Origin: UBA4802 sp964509195
GTDB lineage: Bacteria; Spirochaetota; UBA4802; UB4802
NCBI GenBank assembly: GCA_964509195.1
Contig: CAZDWJ010000009.1
Coordinates: 1-64,000 of the forward strand
Reading direction: 5' to 3'
Length of the DNA stretch: 64,000 nucleotides
The notes beneath the pieces were generated by a model. That model worked only from the letters and a program-made list of their open reading frames with translations. It made no database searches and was not told the DNA's origin. Of this stretch, positions 47,244 to 56,915 are shown in pieces. Made by a program: the position numbers and the translations under genes. Numbering within the stretch: position 1 is the stretch's first letter; every line of letters starts with the position of its first letter.

Positions 47244-48044
47244 TCATTTCCCATAGAACATAGCAGTGATATAGTAACCTACAATCAACACCATCAAAAA
47301 CGACGAAACAACAGAATTTCGTGTTGCCTTACCCACACCCAACGCTCCATTGGTTGCCCGCAACCCATTTGCACAACTTATAGTAGACACCATCATGCCA
47401 AATACTAAAGCTTTTAAAAGACCAACATAAGTAGCCTTAAAATGCAATGAATCAAGTATATGTGTATAATAAACTTCAAAACTCACATCCAGCTGAAAAT
47501 ATGCAACAATACCACCCCCAATACTGCCCAACAGATTGGTATAAATCGTTGCAATTGGCAACATAATAGCAAGAGCAATAACCCGTGGCATTACCAGAAA
47601 TTTTACCGGGCTTATTGCCATCATCTCTAACGCATCAATCTCTTCAGACACCGTCATGGTGCCAATTTCAGCAGCCATTGTTGAGCCAACCGCGGCAATT
47701 AAAATGATAGCAGTGACAAATGGTGCCATTTCCCGTGTGAGTGTGGCTATGATAATATTACCTACCAGAGCCTGCTGCTGATATGGTTTTAATTCAAGCC
47801 CTGTCTGAAGAGCAAGAATCATCCCGGTAAAAAGTGCAACAATTGACACTACTATAAATGTCTTAACTCCCGCATAATACATCTGCTTTAAAATTTCACT
47901 ACGTTTTTCAAATACTGCTTTAGAATGATATACTACTTCCAAAAAAAGCAACATGCTATAGCCCATCATAGAAATGATGTTTAATGTATTTGCACCAACA
48001 TCATGGACAAAATTGAAAACAATTGTTTTTATTTTTTCTCCCAT
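47244..48044 (-). CDS. mlaE: Phospholipid transport permease MlaE
   Basis: The protein has 266 residues with five or six helices. It contains AVGSTMAAEIGTMTVSEEID, the conserved permease loop that contacts the ATPase, then ALEMMAISPVKFLVMPRVIA. A cytoplasmic N-terminal helix is typical. Together with MlaF and MlaD it forms the inner membrane lipid transporter. No mlaB or mlaC is present. Confidence 0.94.
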   Translation of the reverse strand: MGEKIKTIVFNFVHDVGANTLNIISMMGYSMLLFLEVVYHSKAVFEKRSEILKQMYYAGVKTFIVVSIVALFTGMILALQTGLELKPYQQQALVGNIIIATLTREMAPFVTAIILIAAVGSTMAAEIGTMTVSEEIDALEMMAISPVKFLVMPRVIALAIMLPIATIYTNLLGSIGGGIVAYFQLDVSFEVYYTHILDSLHFKATYVGLLKALVFGMMVSTISCANGLRATNGALGVGKATRNSVVSSFLMVLIVGYYITAMFYGK

Positions 48045-48116
48045 ATCAGCTTCCTGAAAGCTTTCGCATAATTGTATAAATACCGGATAATTTGTTGCTC
48101 AATGCTTTTAAAAATA

Positions 48117-49766
48117 TCAAAATCTCATCGAATACACTGTTGCTGCAGGCAACACTCCTGCCAAATATAAAAAGTCTGTATTTAATAGCACTCCACCACC
48201 CTCTGCATTATGCACTAAAGCCAACTTTTTAATTCGCGCTTCATAGGCTTTTTTATCCTTAACATTTCTATATACAGGTATCCAGCCTATGCACAATTCT
48301 TGTACGGTATCATCATTGGTATAGCTGAAAAATGATAGCAACAATGATATATGATTCAATGCATTATCCTTTTCTGAATATGAAATAATAAATGGAATCT
48401 TCATTGCAAAATAATTATCATTCCAGCTCTGAAAATATGTCCTTAGCAACAAACCAAATCGTCTGTCACCGTTGGATTGTTTTGAATACTCAATAATACT
48501 AAATAAAGGCTGATATAAACGCTCGTAGCCTTCTTCATCTCTGAAGGGCATTATTGAAAGAAAAGCAAAAGAGCTATCGCCCTTATCATTATACTCATAC
48601 TGAAACAATGGCCATAATTTATAAAAGCGCCAGTGTTTACCATATCTTTGATGCTCATTGCTATAATCTCTTTTAAAATACCAGAAAAGAATGCCGTATA
48701 TAGAATACTGAGATTCAAACCCGGCATTCTGTTTTTCAAGCACAAAGTAAAGCGGTGTGATAAAAAAAGTAGTGTTATTCTTTTCAATATATTTTCCATA
48801 AAATGGGAAAAAGATACGCTTATAAATATAGGGATCATCACAATCTCGCAGTTGCACAAAAGGCCATGGAAAATTTATTTCAAAATTGCCATGTTTATCA
48901 TTGTATCCCCACGAAAAAAATGGCCACAGTAATGAAGAGCCCTCTGCTTTTCCTGATTCAAGCCAGCGTCGTACATACAACGGAACTAAGAAAACAGTAT
49001 TCATGGTGTCATTGCCAATATATTCCTTGCGAACATTATATAAAAGCCCATAGGAATATGTATCATAAAATCCTTTCTTTTTACTGTGGGCATAGAACGG
49101 CATGATCCGGAAATCATCCCGTATGGGGCTTTTCCCCCATTGAATCAAAGGCCAAAAAATTCCCTGTGCATCATAATCCTTGCTGGTGTAATGCACATAC
49201 ACAGGTACCAGTGATGCAACTAGATACACTGCTAAGACATAATACGATGATGTTGGATACAGGAAGAAAAGAGCTACACCTGGAAAAATATAAGTGGTGA
49301 TTGTATCGGTTGCAAGCTTACCCTTTATAGTGCCCCCAAATGGCCACAGATGAAAATATCTATCTTTTTCATCCGTTGAAACACCATATAAAACAAAAGG
49401 GAAAATACCCGTATCATTTTCATAATGCTGTGAGCCCCAGTAATCTACTGACTCATAAAATCCAAATGCACCTTTTGTGGTATGTTGTCGCGGTGTTATG
49501 TACTTCCAGTATATCACTGGCATTAATGAAGCAGTGAATGACCCCTCATTGTACACATTCTTTAAATATAATGGCCTGTATACAGTATATGTGCTGTTAT
49601 AATAGGTGCCCTTTTCGTATACACACCAAAACCAGTCAAAATCATTACTGGCTACAACACACGTACACAAACCAAAAACAACGATAATACTCACTAATAC
49701 TATATGTACTACGTTACGTAATCCGCTATATTTCATGTATACTATATGTAATGATAACCAATTCAT
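48117..49766 (-). CDS. Aromatic-rich envelope protein with WPF repeats
   Basis: The protein has 549 residues. A signal peptide or anchor (HIVLVSIIVVFGLCTCVVAS) precedes repeated aromatic segments: YFHLWPFGG, GIFWPLIQWGKS, LLWPFFSWGYNDKHG, FEINFPWPFVQLRD, FYKLWPLFQYEYND. Alternating aromatic and polar residues with acidic and basic turns suggest beta strands, perhaps an outer membrane barrel. I do not recognise a named family. The gene lies 72 bases upstream of mlaE on the same strand, so a role in lipid traffic is plausible but inferred. An ATG ten codons in is an alternative start. Confidence 0.6.
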   Translation of the reverse strand: MNWLSLHIVYMKYSGLRNVVHIVLVSIIVVFGLCTCVVASNDFDWFWCVYEKGTYYNSTYTVYRPLYLKNVYNEGSFTASLMPVIYWKYITPRQHTTKGAFGFYESVDYWGSQHYENDTGIFPFVLYGVSTDEKDRYFHLWPFGGTIKGKLATDTITTYIFPGVALFFLYPTSSYYVLAVYLVASLVPVYVHYTSKDYDAQGIFWPLIQWGKSPIRDDFRIMPFYAHSKKKGFYDTYSYGLLYNVRKEYIGNDTMNTVFLVPLYVRRWLESGKAEGSSLLWPFFSWGYNDKHGNFEINFPWPFVQLRDCDDPYIYKRIFFPFYGKYIEKNNTTFFITPLYFVLEKQNAGFESQYSIYGILFWYFKRDYSNEHQRYGKHWRFYKLWPLFQYEYNDKGDSSFAFLSIMPFRDEEGYERLYQPLFSIIEYSKQSNGDRRFGLLLRTYFQSWNDNYFAMKIPFIISYSEKDNALNHISLLLSFFSYTNDDTVQELCIGWIPVYRNVKDKKAYEARIKKLALVHNAEGGGVLLNTDFLYLAGVLPAATVYSMRF

Positions 49767-50268
49767 CTTTTTTATAGTTTTTTAGCCAACCACCTTTTCT
49801 TTTAATTAATACACGCAAAACAATTTCTTAAAACACGCATAATATGTACAGTCAATAATCATATTAGTCAACTTAAATTAGTATATGTACTAAAACTATC
49901 CTTTTTTGAAATGCAACTAATAATTTTGTTACAATTAAAATAGGCGATAGTTATCGGTAAAACAATACTGTCAAAAAATATCATTGACATTAATACTATG
50001 TCACTATCTCATCTTTACACGCAACAACGTTTTATTGGATTATCATTATTTTATTTTTGTACTTACTAATAATTCCCTACATTTTATCTATTGAGTAATT
50101 ACGTGTACACTTCGCCTCCAAACAGGAAGTGCACTATTTTACAATGAATTCATAAATTTGAATTTAGGAATACATTAAATGTAGTAATAATAAAATTCAT
50201 ATAAAAAATTGATGAATTAATTGTAGCGTAATAATATACAAAACGATACATTTTCGGGGGAGGTTGCC
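49767..50268. other. AT-rich divergent intergenic region
   Basis: This 502-bp gap lies between divergent genes. It contains one GCGATAGT site (49944-49951). No gene, RNA or clear repeat is seen. Promoters for both flanking genes must lie here, but I cannot assign them. Confidence 0.5.
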
Positions 50269-51385
50269 ATGTTCACAAGAAGAATTTCATTGTATTGTGT
50301 TCTTATAATGGTGGTGTGTATGACTACGATAATTTCTTGTTCAAAGCAGGATACAATAAAAGGCTTACAAACTGATAAAATTAAATGCATGAGCATAAAT
50401 GTATGGTCAGGCCTTGATTATATTGGCACCTTTAAAATGGGTGAATACGAAAGCCCGGATATACGCGAAAAACGGTATCAGGCATTTTTAAAAGAAATTG
50501 CAAAGTTACAGCCTGACATTATTGCTATAAATGAAGCAAACTTTTTGCCTGACTATGTTAAGAGGCTTGCAAAAGATATTAATTACGATTACATATACCA
50601 CGTTGGTGTTGCAGGCCTTAAGATTGGGAGATTTGGCATTCCAGTCAATCTTAAAGAAGGTGATGCCTTACTGGCACGAAAGGAATTGCATCTGCAAAAG
50701 GCTGGACACATGCAACTATCAGGTGGAGGAATTATAACTAACTTTTTTTTCATTCCATACACAGGATGCCACTCAGGTGCTAATTGGCAAAGTCATAGTA
50801 AATGCTAAACCCGTATATGTTGCTGTTACTCACTGGCACGCATCGCCATTTGACACACCAAAAAGCAGAGAATTGCTAAAACAATTAATGGAAAAATATG
50901 GTTATACTTATGAAGAATACAAGGAAGCTTTAAAAAAGCTTGAAGAAGATTACAGGTGGCGTATGGATGAGGCCAGACTCATGGCAAAATATTGTAAAGC
51001 GATAGTTCCTGAGAATGTACCTTTGATTGTGATGGGGGATTTCAATGCTACTCCCGATTCACCTGAAATGCAGTATTTCTTAAATCAGGGCTTTTACGAT
51101 ACCTATCTAAGCTCAAAAAATCGTAATCCCTACACCTGGAATCCATTAAAAAACACTAACATACAAAAATATTATGCAATTGATACAAATAAAAAATTTG
51201 ATTCACTCTATTCACATCTTAATAAAATTCATAAGCTAGAGCCAAAGCGAATAGATTACATTATTGTGAATAAAGCGATTGCACCTGATACTATAATTGA
51301 TTCACGGGTGTGCTGTGATACTCTTTATGATGACATACATTTATCAGACCATTTTGGTGTATATGCTGAAATCAGGATTGATTAA
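50269..51385 (+). CDS. Lipoprotein endonuclease/exonuclease/phosphatase, frameshifted at a T8 run
   Basis: Two overlapping frames make one protein of about 371 residues. The first (50269-50808) has a lipobox (TTIISC) after a signal peptide, then MSINVWSGLDY and PDIIAINEANF. The second (about 50750-51385) has VAVTHWHAS, IVMGDFNATPDSP, KRIDYIIV and LSDHFGVYAEI. These are all the motifs of the DNase I-like EEP superfamily, so a single gene is split. The break coincides with eight T residues at 50743-50750; with seven, the frames join. It may be a phase-variable tract, transcriptional slippage or a sequencing error. GGGGGAGG precedes the ATG. Confidence 0.85.
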
Positions 51386-51418
51386 ATTGTAATTTATCAA
51401 ACAGCAAAATATTTTCTG

Positions 51419-51447
51419 TTGACATTACATTGCTACATCTATATAAT
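51419..51447 (+). promoter_or_regulatory. Consensus sigma70 promoter of the flaA-like gene
   Basis: TTGACA (51419-51424) and TATAAT (51442-51447) are both perfect and spaced by 17 bases. The start codon is 43 bases downstream with AAGGAGG. This predicts strong constitutive expression. Confidence 0.88.
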
Positions 51448-51489
51448 GAGGTACAACAAGCAAAATTAATCAAGGAGGTCAATCGAAGT

Positions 51490-52164
51490 ATGAAGAAAAT
51501 CATATACAGTTGTATGGCGCTAGTGTTATGCTGTTCAATTGGCATTCTCTATGCACAGGATGAAAAAGCAAAGGAAGCTCAAAAAGTTCTGGAACAGGAA
51601 AAACAGCTCAGCGACCAGGTATATAAAGAAATTATATTAGAAGACTTTGAAACTACAGAATATACTGATAAAAATATTAGTTTGCGCGTCGTTAAAGATG
51701 AAAAGGCAGGAGTTGCAATGCGCACAGATTACCCTGCACCATTACAAAACTCCAAGCGGTATTTAGGTGTCAAGGTTTTTGCTAAAAGTGGTACCGTATT
51801 GACAATAATTCCGGCAAAACCTCTGACTATTGATAAATATTGTAAATACATAAACATGTGGGTATATGGTAAAAATTTTTCCGGTGAGCTATCAATTTTA
51901 ATTAAGGATGCAAATGGCAACATAAAACGTCTTGTATTAGGAAAATTAAATTTTCTGGGCTGGCGAAAATTGTCAGTCCCAATCACTGATGAGATAGCAC
52001 AGGAAGACAAATATTTAGCACAGAAGAGAAATATTGAAATTGTTAAGATACTGTATAACCCTAGCACACTTGAACGCCTCCCTGCCTGGAATTATTTCTA
52101 TATTGATGATATTACCGCTATTGTACGTGAAAAATATATAGATAAGCAAAGCGACGAGTGGTAA
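51490..52164 (+). CDS. FlaA-like flagellar filament outer layer protein
   Basis: The protein has 224 residues from MKKIIYSCMALV; AAGGAGG and a consensus promoter decide the start. A Sec signal peptide ends at ILYAQ. The mature part has LEDFETTEYTDKNISLRVVK, KRYLGVKVFAKSG, INMWVYGKNFSGELSILIKD and AWNYFYIDDITAIVREKY, the carbohydrate-binding-like fold of spirochaete FlaA sheath proteins. FlaA coats the core filament of periplasmic flagella. No other flagellar gene is nearby, as is common for flaA. This is the main evidence for Spirochaetota. Confidence 0.82.
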   Translation: MKKIIYSCMALVLCCSIGILYAQDEKAKEAQKVLEQEKQLSDQVYKEIILEDFETTEYTDKNISLRVVKDEKAGVAMRTDYPAPLQNSKRYLGVKVFAKSGTVLTIIPAKPLTIDKYCKYINMWVYGKNFSGELSILIKDANGNIKRLVLGKLNFLGWRKLSVPITDEIAQEDKYLAQKRNIEIVKILYNPSTLERLPAWNYFYIDDITAIVREKYIDKQSDEW

Positions 52165-52173
52165 ATAAATAAA

Positions 52174-52208
52174 TTCACAGGGATGCACTACTGCAGCATC
52201 CCTGTGAA
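52174..52208 (+). terminator. Hairpin downstream of flaA-like gene
   Basis: A 13-bp perfect stem (TTCACAGGGATGC / GCATCCCTGTGAA) with a 9-nt loop lies ten bases after the stop. It lacks a U-run, so it may protect the mRNA 3' end or act as a weak terminator. Confidence 0.65.
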
Positions 52209-52235
52209 TACAATCTCACTTATTGGTATAATGTA

Positions 52236-52745
52236 ATGGAAATTGTCCTGTTAATTACTGCATTACTTTTTTCTATAGGTGGCATTTTAGGTTCAGTTTT
52301 CCCTATACTGCCAGGGCCCCCTTTAAGCTTCTTTGGGCTAATTCTCATTAATTTAAGCGGGTTTGCTTCTTTTAGTTTAACTTTTTTGTTTATATCTGGA
52401 GCTATCGCCGCTATACTTACTGTGCTTGATTACATTTTACCTTCATGGATTGTTAACCGGTTTGGCGGATCAAAGAAAGGTGTAGCAGGTTCAATGATTG
52501 GATTGATAGTGGGTAGTATTCTATTGCCTTTCATTGGTATAATCATTGGCCCATTTATTGGCGCATTTATAGGTGAACTAATGGCGCATAATAATGCTTG
52601 GGCTGCACTGAAAGCTGCATCACTTACCTTTGCTGGATTTTTAATAAGCACTGGCTTGAAGTTAGGCTATACAATTACAATAGCATATTATATAGTAAAA
52701 GCATTAATGGGGCAACCAGCGCCACCTGACTACCCCATTATCTAA
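52236..52745 (+). CDS. DUF456 membrane protein
   Basis: The protein has 169 residues with five or six helices. It has GSVFPILPGPPLSFFGLILI, DYILPSWIVNRFGGSKKGVA, GSMIGLIVG and FIGAFIGELMAHNNAWAALK, which match DUF456, a widespread glycine-rich membrane family of unknown function. It follows the flaA-like gene, but the hairpin between them suggests separate expression. Confidence 0.85.
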   Translation: MEIVLLITALLFSIGGILGSVFPILPGPPLSFFGLILINLSGFASFSLTFLFISGAIAAILTVLDYILPSWIVNRFGGSKKGVAGSMIGLIVGSILLPFIGIIIGPFIGAFIGELMAHNNAWAALKAASLTFAGFLISTGLKLGYTITIAYYIVKALMGQPAPPDYPII

Positions 52746-52760
52746 TAAGATTTTAAAGAT

Positions 52761-53546
52761 TTACCTGCCCTTGAAATTTGCTTCACGGCGTTCAATAAAG
52801 GCTTTGACGCCTTCCTGCGCATCCTCGCTTTTCATGATTGGCAAAAGGTCAGGAAGTAATTGTGATAGTGCAACTTTTGCACCCTCTACTCTGGAAAGGC
52901 GCGCTGAGCGTAATATGGCTCTGACCCCAAGCGGTGCCTGTTTTGCTATAACCTCAGCAATTTCAATTGCGCGCTCTAACTGTTTCCCCGGCTCCACTAA
53001 CTCCTGTACTAACCCCAAACGATAGGCTTCCTGTGCATTCATTTCGTCACCGGTAAGCAAATACCGCATGGCATTGCCCCAGCCAATCTCCTCAAAAAGC
53101 CGTACGGTTGCACCACCCACAGGATAAATGCCTCTTTTTACCTCAATCTGTGCAAGTCGAAGATTGGTAGCTGCCACACGCACATCGGTGGCAAGCATTA
53201 GCTCCCAGCCTACTGTGAAGCAAATACCCTGCACCGCTGCCACAATAGGCTTGGATACACGATTATCTTCATCAATGCCAAACGGATCCTTACTATCTTG
53301 AGGCAGTGTGGGATACACACCTTTAGAAAAGGGTTCTACCCACTGAACCAGATCAAGCCCACCAGTGAAATGATCCCCATGCGCAAACAGTACACCACAA
53401 CGCAGGTCACCATCAGCATCCAGTGTGCCATAGGCTTTTGCAAGATCCCAGTACATATCAACATCAAACGCATTGCGCTTTTCGGGACGGTTTAGCCCAA
53501 TTAACAATAAATGTCCTTTCTTTTCTACAGTAATTTTTTGTGTCAT
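52761..53546 (-). CDS. Enoyl-CoA hydratase/isomerase family protein
   Basis: The protein has 261 residues. LNRPEKRNAFDVDM, FAHGDHFTGGLDLVQWV and AAVQGICFTVGWELMLATDV form the two oxyanion-hole loops of the crotonase fold, and IYPVGGATVRLFEEIGW lines the active site. It may serve fatty-acid oxidation with the acyl-CoA dehydrogenases in this window, though none is adjacent. The exact reaction (hydratase or isomerase) cannot be assigned. Confidence 0.9.
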   Translation of the reverse strand: MTQKITVEKKGHLLLIGLNRPEKRNAFDVDMYWDLAKAYGTLDADGDLRCGVLFAHGDHFTGGLDLVQWVEPFSKGVYPTLPQDSKDPFGIDEDNRVSKPIVAAVQGICFTVGWELMLATDVRVAATNLRLAQIEVKRGIYPVGGATVRLFEEIGWGNAMRYLLTGDEMNAQEAYRLGLVQELVEPGKQLERAIEIAEVIAKQAPLGVRAILRSARLSRVEGAKVALSQLLPDLLPIMKSEDAQEGVKAFIERREANFKGR

Positions 53547-53631
53547 AGTAACCTCTATGTAATATCATGATTAAAGTAGAATACTATGATACTGCCGGAT
53601 AATGTCAATACCATAATGTGCTGTGCGATAG

Positions 53632-54701
53632 TTACTGTGGATTGATTCCATAATTATTATTACCCATATAAGCACTTCTGTTACGGACAACAATTCGTGA
53701 TAGATACAGGATAAATAAAACTATTTCAAAAGGTAGCTCTTCTTTCATTTCACATGACCATTTAGTTGATAGCAACGATGTTCTTTTTATTCTTCCTATT
53801 TCAGAATTATTTCTGTTAATTACAAAATAGTTTTTAACACTCAATTGGGGCGAATGAAGCACTAATTGTTGTGTATTGTATTGAATTATAAATTTATCTA
53901 TAAAAAAACCTGGTTTGGTTGCACTTGCAATTACAGCCTTATCACTGGAAGATGTTAAAAACCATTTTCCACATAGACTTTCACGCAGTGCGATGTATGT
54001 TGTATCATTAATCTGAATCAAACTTTTGGTTTTAAACCACGGGACTTCATTAGTAATTTTACCAATAAGCATGTTGTCATGATACACATCAAATTTAGTT
54101 TCAAGCCAATTAACAGGAACTATCGTATACATACTACTCGTGCTACCGTTATAATTGCTGGTATCAAATCTGAAAGAATCCTGCTCTTGAGAGCTGTCGA
54201 CAATATCATTTAATGAATAACGGTTCTTACTGTAAGCATCTCTATAATAAAAGATTGCTCTGGTAATGCCTATGCCAATAAAAACAATCCCAAACAAAAG
54301 AAAAAAGAAAAAAGGGTGCCGCCACTCACAAACCCAGATACAAGAAGCAGGATCCATGTTATACCAAAAACAACAATAAATCCTTCTAGTGAATGAGCCC
54401 ATTGAGCTATTCTTTGTTTCATTTTTTCCTTCATTGCCATATCACCTGCTAACACCGCTTCTAAAATTTTTCCCTGCTGCAACGCAGACTGTTCGTTCAC
54501 AAGCCCTGTCATAGAAAGCTGGATCCCATTCATAAGGTTTTGCATCTGTGAACGCTCTACTAATCTAATGAACGGATACTGCTGCAGAGACTTTGTTAAT
54601 TGAGAAACAACCACTTCAGACTGATTCCTGTTAGCAGCAGTAAAGGGCATAATTCCCGTAGCAATATACTCCTGAGAATACCCATTAACTGTTAAAGACA
54701 A
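53632..54701 (-). pseudogene. CsgG-like N-terminus and membrane protein, frameshifted
   Basis: The upstream part (54270-54701) reads ATGIMPFTAANRNQSEVVVS and RLVERSQMQNLMNGIQLS, resembling the nucleotide-binding-like CsgG/FlgO-type lipoprotein core, then one membrane helix. It stops just after a T-rich run at about 54295-54320. The downstream part (53632 to about 54340) continues in another frame with FFFFLLFGIVFIGIGITRAI and a soluble tail. The two join only if one base is lost or gained in the T-rich run. The first segment has no good start: the likely signal-peptide frame continues to an ATA at 54734 behind AGG. It is probably a decaying gene, but a sequence error is possible. Confidence 0.55.
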
Positions 54702-54801
54702 TAGTACAATAAAGTTGATAAAAATAAGTCGTATTTGCCTACTATCACCTCATTGTAGTATATCGTAATACATGCTATTACCCAACAAGCAAACGTTATC
54801 A

Positions 54802-54984
54802 TCACACTACCATTTTGTACATCCCATAACTCATAGTGTTATCTTTACTGCTCAAAACCACATATTTCCCATTGGGGCTAAAGGCTACTGAAGTAACCCA
54901 ATGAGAGTACCCTAATTGGACAAACATCTCAGGTTTATCTTTTGCAAATGCAAGCGAATAAAAAAACACCCTCCTACAACACAT
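54802..54984 (-). pseudogene. WD40-repeat protein remnant
   Basis: The 60-residue frame has SLAFAKDKPEMFVQLGYSHW and VTSVAFSPNGKYVVLSSKDN. This is the first blade of a WD40 protein, with the GH replaced by GY. It begins like the N-terminus of caspase-WD40 or other large WD40 proteins and ends abruptly. The rest of the propeller is absent, so I read it as a remnant beside the broken CsgG-like gene. Confidence 0.65.
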
Positions 54985-55227
54985 GGTAATAAAACTTTTT
55001 TTTCATACTATTCATTCATCAGCATCTACAAACTTTTTTTAAGTTTTTATTACGTAACATAAAAATTGCAAGATAATTATCAGTTGACACAAAAACTTTT
55101 TTATAAATTCTAATCTGTTTAGAAACACATTAGTAAATTCAGTAATTCTAACGGTAAAATGTTGTTGATTAAATATATTCTACAATCACAATCGCCTTGA
55201 ATATATTTTTGTATACAATTACATACT

Positions 55228-56157
55228 ATGAACGACACAAAACTATGGATTGCATTATCACGCATTAAAGGTGCAGGCATTGCTTCCTTACGGAAAATTC
55301 ATGCAACGCTCTCAAGCCTTCATCTGTCACTGTATGACCTCTTTGAGTTAGAACCAAAGGCGATAGCTCATGAAACTGGCTTATCTCTAGAACTTTGCCA
55401 GTACGTTGCAAAAATTGCATCAACTATCGACAAAATAGAAAAAGAATATGAAGACTTAATTGACAGAAACATTGAACCGGTACTTTTTTTTGACAGCCGT
55501 TATCCGGAAAAAATATTGAAGAATGTTGATTATCCTCCACCTATACTCTACTTCCTTGGAAACAGCGATATAGTTAAAACAAAACACGTTGCAATTTTAT
55601 CAGACCACAATGCCAGTGAACGGGGTTATTACATTGCCTATCACGCTGCAGTAATAGCTGCACAGCATTCTATTACTGTTGTAAGTGGACTGGCTAAAGG
55701 TCCGCAAACAATGGCACATCGTGGTGCAATAGAAGCCGGCGGAAACACCATTGCAGTTATCCCCATGGGCATGGATAATTTGATTGTCCCGGATATTCTC
55801 AAAAACAGCATCAATCTGTCACAATGGCTTTTTATTTCCCCTTTTATGCCTCAGGAAGAATATGCTCTGCACAATTCATATAAGCGTAACAGCTTGATTG
55901 CGGCCATGGTCAATGCGCTTATCATCATTGAAACGGCAAACAATGCAGGATGTTTTGACGCTGCAAAGAGTGCACACAAATACAAAACACCTTTGTTTGT
56001 TGTTGAATACGCACAATATCCTGAAAGCGCCGCAGGCAATCCTTTTCTTATAAAAGAATACAATGCAACCCCCTTGCGTGGTCGCATACAAAACGATGTG
56101 CTGGTTCCTAACATGGATGCCTGCATTGCAAAAGTACGGTGGGGCGATAGTAACTAG
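55228..56157 (+). CDS. Divergent DprA/Smf-like protein
   Basis: The protein has 309 residues. The N-terminal SAM/HhH region (WIALSRIKGAGIASLRKIHA) is followed by the Rossmann-like DprA domain: ILFYFLGNSD-like strand, VVSGLAKGPQTMAHRGAIEA, TIAVIPMGMDNLIVPDIL, SYKRNSLIAAMVNALIIIET and AGCFDAAKSAHKY. DprA loads RecA on incoming single-stranded DNA during transformation. The usual GSR and GLARGID motifs are altered (LSDHNASERG and GLAKGPQT), so its biochemical role may differ. Its last codons contain a GCGATAGT site. Confidence 0.8.
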   Translation: MNDTKLWIALSRIKGAGIASLRKIHATLSSLHLSLYDLFELEPKAIAHETGLSLELCQYVAKIASTIDKIEKEYEDLIDRNIEPVLFFDSRYPEKILKNVDYPPPILYFLGNSDIVKTKHVAILSDHNASERGYYIAYHAAVIAAQHSITVVSGLAKGPQTMAHRGAIEAGGNTIAVIPMGMDNLIVPDILKNSINLSQWLFISPFMPQEEYALHNSYKRNSLIAAMVNALIIIETANNAGCFDAAKSAHKYKTPLFVVEYAQYPESAAGNPFLIKEYNATPLRGRIQNDVLVPNMDACIAKVRWGDSN

Positions 56158-56328
56158 GTATTGTTTTTTTCCTTAAACGCGTCGATAGTATAATTGATAT
56201 TGGATTGTATATTCACATCATGATATCCATCTCAATGATGCTGATATAACGCAAATTTTAATATTTACATTTTCATTCTGGTTAGGATAAAATTTGGAAG
56301 CAATCTCTTATTTACAAATGGATTCTTT

Positions 56329-56343
56329 GGTCACTTCGTGACC
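56329..56343. repeat. Small intergenic hairpin, REP-like
   Basis: GGTCAC-TTC-GTGACC forms a six-bp stem with a three-base loop, flanked by GGATTCTTT and CTCAGAATGACA. Similar phrases recur in intergenic regions of many bacteria, so this is probably a degenerate dispersed repeat. I see one copy in the window. Confidence 0.45.
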
Positions 56344-56382
56344 TCAGAATGACATGATAAAAATTTATATGGGAGAAATAGA

Positions 56383-56910
56383 ATGAAATATTACGAAGCA
56401 ATTGAAAAATTTAAAACATACAACATAGTGTTACTATGCGGTCTTTACGGTTCTGGTAAGACTGAATTTGCAAATATGTATTTTAAAAATTCTGGTTTAT
56501 TCCGCATATCGCGATTGGAGCTAAGGAAGCTGATGTACGAAATGACCCACTTTGGCGAAACCTGGACTGCAGAAAAGTTTACAGAAGAAGATGATGTGCT
56601 GGCAAAACATGTTGAGCGTAAAATTACCGAACACTTTATACAAAACAAGCGTAATGTATTAATCATCAATACGTTTATGACAAAAAAGTCACGACAGCGA
56701 TTTATTAATATAGCAAAGGAAAACAAAAAAACAATAGGTGCTATTTTCCTTGATACACCACTTGAAAAATGTATAGAACAAAGCAAACGTTTAAGCTTTC
56801 CAATACCTGAATATGTCATTAGACAATTACATAGCAAAAAAGAATTGCCTTCAAAATTAGAAGGTTTCAATGACGTGCTCATTATAAATGATTTTGAAAT
56901 TAAACAATAG
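56383..56910 (+). CDS. P-loop kinase-like protein
   Basis: The protein has 175 residues. IVLLCGLYGSGKTEFANMYF is a Walker A of the polynucleotide-kinase or adenylate-kinase-like group. RNVLIINTFMTKKSRQRFI corresponds to the second strand and TIGAIFLDTPLEKCIEQSKR to the lid and nucleotide-binding arginine region. It is probably a nucleic acid or small-molecule kinase. GGGAGAA precedes the ATG. The next gene is convergent with a five-base gap. Confidence 0.8.
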   Translation: MKYYEAIEKFKTYNIVLLCGLYGSGKTEFANMYFKNSGLFRISRLELRKLMYEMTHFGETWTAEKFTEEDDVLAKHVERKITEHFIQNKRNVLIINTFMTKKSRQRFINIAKENKKTIGAIFLDTPLEKCIEQSKRLSFPIPEYVIRQLHSKKELPSKLEGFNDVLIINDFEIKQ

Positions 56911-56915
56911 AAGAA

